From contig JAJJPK010000150.1 in the NCBI GenBank assembly GCA_032907565.1, positions 1 to 45,842 of the forward strand: a stretch of DNA of 45,842 bases, in the 5' to 3' direction. The position numbers were made by a program, and so were the translations under genes. Below, piece by piece: positions 41,724 through 45,842 of the stretch. Below the pieces are notes generated by a model, which saw only the letters and a list, made by a program, of their open reading frames with translations, did not search any database and was not told the origin of the DNA. Every line of letters begins with the position of its first letter. The stretch's first letter is position 1. This DNA comes from ZC4RG29 sp032907565 (lineage in GTDB: Bacteria > Bacteroidota > Bacteroidia > Cytophagales > Cyclobacteriaceae).

Positions 41724-44700
41724 ATGTTTAGGAATATCTCTCTCTATTTGGTGTTGAGCCTTTTTGTCGTGTCTTCATTTGAGCTCGATGCACAGGTCGT
41801 TCCTGACTCTGCTGCGCTCAGCGGGGACACTATTCAGCAAGTGGGCGACGGCCTTTTAGTCGTACCGCTGGCAGATCCGCCCGGGGGAGGTGGAGGCACT
41901 CCTCCGCCGAACCCACCGAACCCGACTGCCTCGACAAATGTCTGTGGCAACAAGACCCTCACGCGTTCGGGTTCACCACCGCCCGGTATAGTTTGGTACT
42001 GGCAGACTTCACCCTCTGGCACCAGCTTGAGCAACTCTTCAGCAACCTGGGTGGTGTCCAGTAGCGGAACTTATTACATACGCTCCCATCAGCCATCAAC
42101 GGGCTTGTGGGGTACAGGATTTGGTTATGTTACTGTGACGGTAAACCCGATTCCAGGCACACCAACAAACGGTACGGGCGCAACCCGCGAGGAGCCTGGT
42201 AGTGTTACCATTTCCGCGACACCTGGATCACAGGCAAATAACATAAGGTGGTACAGTGCCGCCACAGGTGGTACGCTGCTGCACACAAGCTCTGGTGCGT
42301 ATTCGCCTACGGTTACAGGCAATACCACCTTCTATGCTGCTTCGTACACCAGTACGGCAGGGTGCGAAAGCAGCACACGACTTGCGGTCTCGGTAACCGT
42401 AACCCCTAAGCCTGTTATAAATGCCACAACTACTCACTTATTGGGACTGGGCACAACCACACTCTTGGTTTCCAATAATACTTACACAACCTATACCTGG
42501 AAGCGTGGGACGACTACCGTAGGCACTTCGTCGGCTCTAGTAACAGACATACCGGGCACATATACGGTCACGGTAACAAAGAGCACTATGACAGGTTCGG
42601 GTACATCTGAACCCGTAACCATTTATGCCATGCCTTATGTGATTAGCAACACCGTTCGAAAAGAGGGGATCACGACGGAATCAGCGGTCTCTTCTCTTGC
42701 GGTGGGAGAGCATGAAACGATGATACGCTATGCCGGTGGATTGGGCAATTCACTCCAGACTATTGTTCAAGACGTCACACCTTTACAGAATAATATTGTG
42801 CACGCGGAAAAATACGATGCACATGGCCGGCAACTGTCACAGTATTTGCCGTATGTCAATAATTCAAATAATATCCAGTACAGGGCCAACGCCTTGAACA
42901 ACGGCGGATATACAGGGAGCGAGCAGTACGTCTTCTACCAAAGTGGCCAGAAGGTGGCAGTGGACACCAAGCCCTACACGGTGGGCGAGATTGAAGCGTC
43001 TCCACTGGCTCGCCCGTTGAAGCAAACCGGTGTGGGTAATGACTGGCACTCGAGCCAGAAAAAGGTTACAATGGAGTACCGCCTGAATACGGCGGCGGAG
43101 GGAATCAGGATTTGGAACGTTAACAGCTCGGGGTTGCCGGTGAGCACGGCTACCTATACAGATAACAAATTGTATGTGAGCATCACCAAAGGCGAAAATG
43201 GAAACCGAACGAAAACGTACACGGACAAACTGGGCAGAACGATACTTACTGCTGTGGAGGCGGATGCCACGAACTGGCTAAGAACCTACCACATATACAA
43301 CGATAAGGGTCAACTCGCATATACCCTGTCGCCTGAGGGCACCAAGGCGGGAAACTATTCACCCAACCAGGCTTTTCTCGACCAGTGGGCATTCCAATAC
43401 CGTTATGACGAACTAGGCAGGCTGGTAGAATACAAAACTCCGGCCGGAGGTTGGATCTTTACTGTGTACGACAAACTCAACCGTCCGGTGTTGACTCAAA
43501 ATGCCGACCAGCGAAGTCGCTCCGAGTGGTCATTTGTTAAGTATGACGTATATGGCCGTGCGGTGGTGACGGGTAACAAGGCCATTGCGTCCAGTACAAG
43601 AACTTCGGTGCAGACCGCTGTTAATTCCCAGGCGCATCAGTATGAGTTAAAAACCACGGATGCAGTGGGCTATACATTAAATCGGACGTATCCAACCAAC
43701 GCCGTTGCAACTGATTTGCTTAAGATAGTATACTATGACAACTATAGTTTCCTGGGATATTCAGGGTGGGATGCAGAAGGTCACAGCTTTGCCTTTGTTT
43801 CTGAACAGGGCAGCACGACATACAACAGTCGCATAGTGGGTCTTGTGACTGGCAGTAAATCGAGAATAGTGGCTGCAAACACGTGGTTGAACGCCGTGCA
43901 ATATTACGATGACCATTACAGACCACTGCAAGCCATAGCCGAAAATCACCTGAATGGGCTCGACAGGGTTACAGCCAAGTACAATTCACTGCGCGAGCTA
44001 TCAGAAATAAAAAAGACCCACGTTGGCAATGAGACGGTGACGGTGATCAATAAGTTCAACTATGATCATGCGGGGAGGATTATCAAAATATATCAAAACG
44101 TAAATGGCACTGCGTCAGACCAGTTGGTGGTTCAGTACGAATACAACGAACTCGGACAACCGGTGGATAAGAAACTTCACAATGTCAGCGGCACAACGTT
44201 CTTGCAGTCGATCGATTACCGGTATAACATCAGGGGTTGGATCACGTCAATCAATAACGCGCAGTTGAATGTTAATACGGCCGACAATGATGATACCAAC
44301 GACCTGTTTGGCATGGAGTTCCTGTATACGACAACAGATGCGGGATTGAGCAATACGAAATACTACAACGGCAACATAAGCGCGATAAAATGGAAAGGTC
44401 CGGACGATGGAAGCGGAACAACGAACCAGCGGAGTTATAAATATACTTATGACAAGAGTGACCGGCTCCTGGCAGCCACGTCGCAGATGTACAATGGATC
44501 TTCCTGGACAAAGGAAACGAACGCTCTAAACGAGAGTCTCACATACGACCACAACGGGAATATAAAGACATTGCTACGCAACCATCGCAAGCATCAGCTT
44601 TCCGGTGTTACGCCAAGTTATGTACAGGAAACGGTGGATAACCTCACCTACACTTATAGCGCGACCCAGGGGAATCAGATCACTAAGATAGAGGATGCCG

Positions 44701-45842
44701 TCGGTGTTTCAGACGGCACGGGAGACTTTAAGAACAATGTCAATATTACCACCGAGTACACTTACAACGGCGACGGGAGTGTCACCGCCGACAAGAACAA
44801 GGGAATCGACAGCGTACACTATGACATTCTGGGTAAGGTCCGGCGGGTAAAATTTAGTGATGGCAGGGTTATTACGTATCTTTATGATGCGGGTGGTAAC
44901 AAGCTTCGAATGAAGACTTATGCATCTAATGGTTCCTTAATCAAAGCTACGGATTATGTAAATGGCTTTGTGTACGGAAACGGCACGCTGGAGTTCTTCG
45001 GGTCGCCGGAGGGTCGGGTAGTAAAGAAGGGAAGTACGTTTGAGTACCAATATGCCATCGCTGATCACCAGGGAAATACACGGGTGGTTATTACGTCGGC
45101 TACGCCAGCGGCAAGTTCTGTCACGGCCACCTTTGAGGGTGGCAGTGGCGATCAGTCTGGCCAGTTTCTGAACGTTGTTGGGTCCAATGTCGTCACCTTC
45201 ACAGCTGCAAATCACACTTCCGGAGGGTCAAAGGTGGTCCGGATGAATCAAACCTATAAAGTTGGCCCTACCAAAAGTATCAAAGTCGTTCCGGGCGATA
45301 AGGTCGACATTGAGGTTTGGGAGTATCACGAGCAGTCAAGTGGCTTTGGAACAACCAGCACGTCCTTGGCGACGATGATAAGCATGGTGGCTGGCGCTTT
45401 CGGTGGTGTAAGCGGCGGTGGTGGCGAGAGCGGGATGATTTACAGTGGCGTCAATTCCGCCATCACAGCTTTCGCCCTTGGCGGAAATCAGGGCGCCAAT
45501 CGGCCGGCTGCCTACTTAAACTACATTCTGTTCGACCGCAATTACAAAGTTCTGGATATGGGTGCCCAGCTTGCCCCGGCCACGACCATGACCAAGCAAA
45601 AGCTTTCGTTTGCTACTATTAATGTGAAGGAGGCGGGATACCTGTTTGTGTACCTTAGTTATGATAACAATTCAAACAATTGGGTTTATTTCGACGACTT
45701 CAAAATTACCCATACTCCGACGAACGTTATCCAGTATAATGAGTACTATCCTTTTGGACTTTCAACCTCCAATTCCTGGACCCGGGAGGGTAGCTTCAAT
45801 GATTACCTGTACAACGCCGGCAGCGAACTGAACGCGAGTTCC
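41724..45842 (+). CDS. RHS-repeat polymorphic-toxin-like protein, DUF6443 type (cut by right edge)
   Basis: The frame is open from the ATG at 41724 to the window end, 1373 codons without a stop. It has a signal peptide (about 1-24, ending ELDAQ), a Pro/Gly linker (about 53-71), and Ig-like repeats (to about 290) of the type IRWYSAATGGTLL. A DUF6443-like block follows (EKYDAHGRQLSQYLPYV near 375), then many RHS/YD repeats (YRYDELGRLVEY, FNYDHAGRIIKIY, YEYNELGQPVDK, YLYDAGGNKLRMK). The RHS-core signals ADHQGNTRVVIT and NEYYPFGL come next, then YLYNAGSELN at the very edge. In RHS proteins the variable toxin domain follows this core, so the effector and any immunity gene lie beyond the window. 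Secretion and antagonism are inferred from the family. Confidence 0.88.
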   Translation, partial: MFRNISLYLVLSLFVVSSFELDAQVVPDSAALSGDTIQQVGDGLLVVPLADPPGGGGGTPPPNPPNPTASTNVCGNKTLTRSGSPPPGIVWYWQTSPSGTSLSNSSATWVVSSSGTYYIRSHQPSTGLWGTGFGYVTVTVNPIPGTPTNGTGATREEPGSVTISATPGSQANNIRWYSAATGGTLLHTSSGAYSPTVTGNTTFYAASYTSTAGCESSTRLAVSVTVTPKPVINATTTHLLGLGTTTLLVSNNTYTTYTWKRGTTTVGTSSALVTDIPGTYTVTVTKSTMTGSGTSEPVTIYAMPYVISNTVRKEGITTESAVSSLAVGEHETMIRYAGGLGNSLQTIVQDVTPLQNNIVHAEKYDAHGRQLSQYLPYVNNSNNIQYRANALNNGGYTGSEQYVFYQSGQKVAVDTKPYTVGEIEASPLARPLKQTGVGNDWHSSQKKVTMEYRLNTAAEGIRIWNVNSSGLPVSTATYTDNKLYVSITKGENGNRTKTYTDKLGRTILTAVEADATNWLRTYHIYNDKGQLAYTLSPEGTKAGNYSPNQAFLDQWAFQYRYDELGRLVEYKTPAGGWIFTVYDKLNRPVLTQNADQRSRSEWSFVKYDVYGRAVVTGNKAIASSTRTSVQTAVNSQAHQYELKTTDAVGYTLNRTYPTNAVATDLLKIVYYDNYSFLGYSGWDAEGHSFAFVSEQGSTTYNSRIVGLVTGSKSRIVAANTWLNAVQYYDDHYRPLQAIAENHLNGLDRVTAKYNSLRELSEIKKTHVGNETVTVINKFNYDHAGRIIKIYQNVNGTASDQLVVQYEYNELGQPVDKKLHNVSGTTFLQSIDYRYNIRGWITSINNAQLNVNTADNDDTNDLFGMEFLYTTTDAGLSNTKYYNGNISAIKWKGPDDGSGTTNQRSYKYTYDKSDRLLAATSQMYNGSSWTKETNALNESLTYDHNGNIKTLLRNHRKHQLSGVTPSYVQETVDNLTYTYSATQGNQITKIEDAVGVSDGTGDFKNNVNITTEYTYNGDGSVTADKNKGIDSVHYDILGKVRRVKFSDGRVITYLYDAGGNKLRMKTYASNGSLIKATDYVNGFVYGNGTLEFFGSPEGRVVKKGSTFEYQYAIADHQGNTRVVITSATPAASSVTATFEGGSGDQSGQFLNVVGSNVVTFTAANHTSGGSKVVRMNQTYKVGPTKSIKVVPGDKVDIEVWEYHEQSSGFGTTSTSLATMISMVAGAFGGVSGGGGESGMIYSGVNSAITAFALGGNQGANRPAAYLNYILFDRNYKVLDMGAQLAPATTMTKQKLSFATINVKEAGYLFVYLSYDNNSNNWVYFDDFKITHTPTNVIQYNEYYPFGLSTSNSWTREGSFNDYLYNAGSELNASS

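Noticed and set aside
1..45842. CRISPR arrays, tRNA/rRNA genes, IS elements, prophage genes
   Set aside because: No regularly spaced repeats, no tRNA-like arms (no GTTCGA-type loop in a plausible cloverleaf in any gap), and no transposase or phage motifs were found by eye. A covariance-model tRNA search would settle the RNA part.

Overview
The window reads as a chromosomal segment of a Bacteroidota bacterium, most likely Cytophagales-like (inference from gene content only). The signs are a TonB-dependent receptor with an N-terminal carboxypeptidase-regulatory-like domain, DUF4856 and imelysin lipoproteins, DUF1573 and MORN-repeat secreted proteins, Bacteroidota-type RHS proteins, and promoter-like sites of the form TTTG-N18-20-TAnnTTTG in place of sigma-70 boxes. 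Coding density is high. No tRNA, rRNA, insertion sequence, phage gene or CRISPR array was found.

Layout. (1) 1-7116, minus strand: a complete histidine operon hisG-D-C-B-H-A-F-IE, with hisIE cut by the left edge. It is preceded by a 21-residue leader peptide with five consecutive His codons and a strong terminator hairpin, which is a textbook attenuator. (2) 7228-11420: a TPR lipoprotein and a CoA-type Nudix hydrolase on plus, then a large secreted zinc metalloprotease on minus. (3) 11582-18413: an iron island. Ferritin (minus) is divergent from a tightly packed plus-strand operon of DUF4856 lipoprotein, imelysin lipoprotein, HTTM/vitamin-K-carboxylase-like membrane protein and FecA-like TonB receptor. 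Two 19-bp iron-box-like inverted repeats sit on the operon promoter. (4) 18420-24329, minus strand: an aconitase carrying an extra 163-residue histone-H1-like Lys/Ala tail, a MarR regulator, folE with a PTPS-family gene, and sucC. (5) 24401-33755: ordinary metabolic and housekeeping genes (LolD-like ATPase, MtaB, phosphohexomutase, HPPD, TrpS, DUF1573 protein, glutaryl-CoA-dehydrogenase-like enzyme). (6) 34086-37940: a MORN-repeat/outer-membrane-barrel protein, a FAD oxidoreductase and a CoA-binding protein. (7) 38389 to the right edge: two consecutive very large secreted RHS-type proteins. The second is still open at the edge and has just entered its RHS core, so any C-terminal effector domain lies outside.

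The genes link in a few places. The his genes form one pathway under one attenuator. Ferritin, the imelysin/HTTM/TonB-receptor operon and the iron-sulfur enzyme aconitase lie side by side, and the operon and the aconitase gene converge with a 6-bp gap. This makes 11.5-21.3 kb the most interesting part: a probable iron-uptake system of undescribed mechanism beside an aconitase with a nucleic-acid-binding-like tail. All functional names rest on motif recognition by eye; no database search was run.
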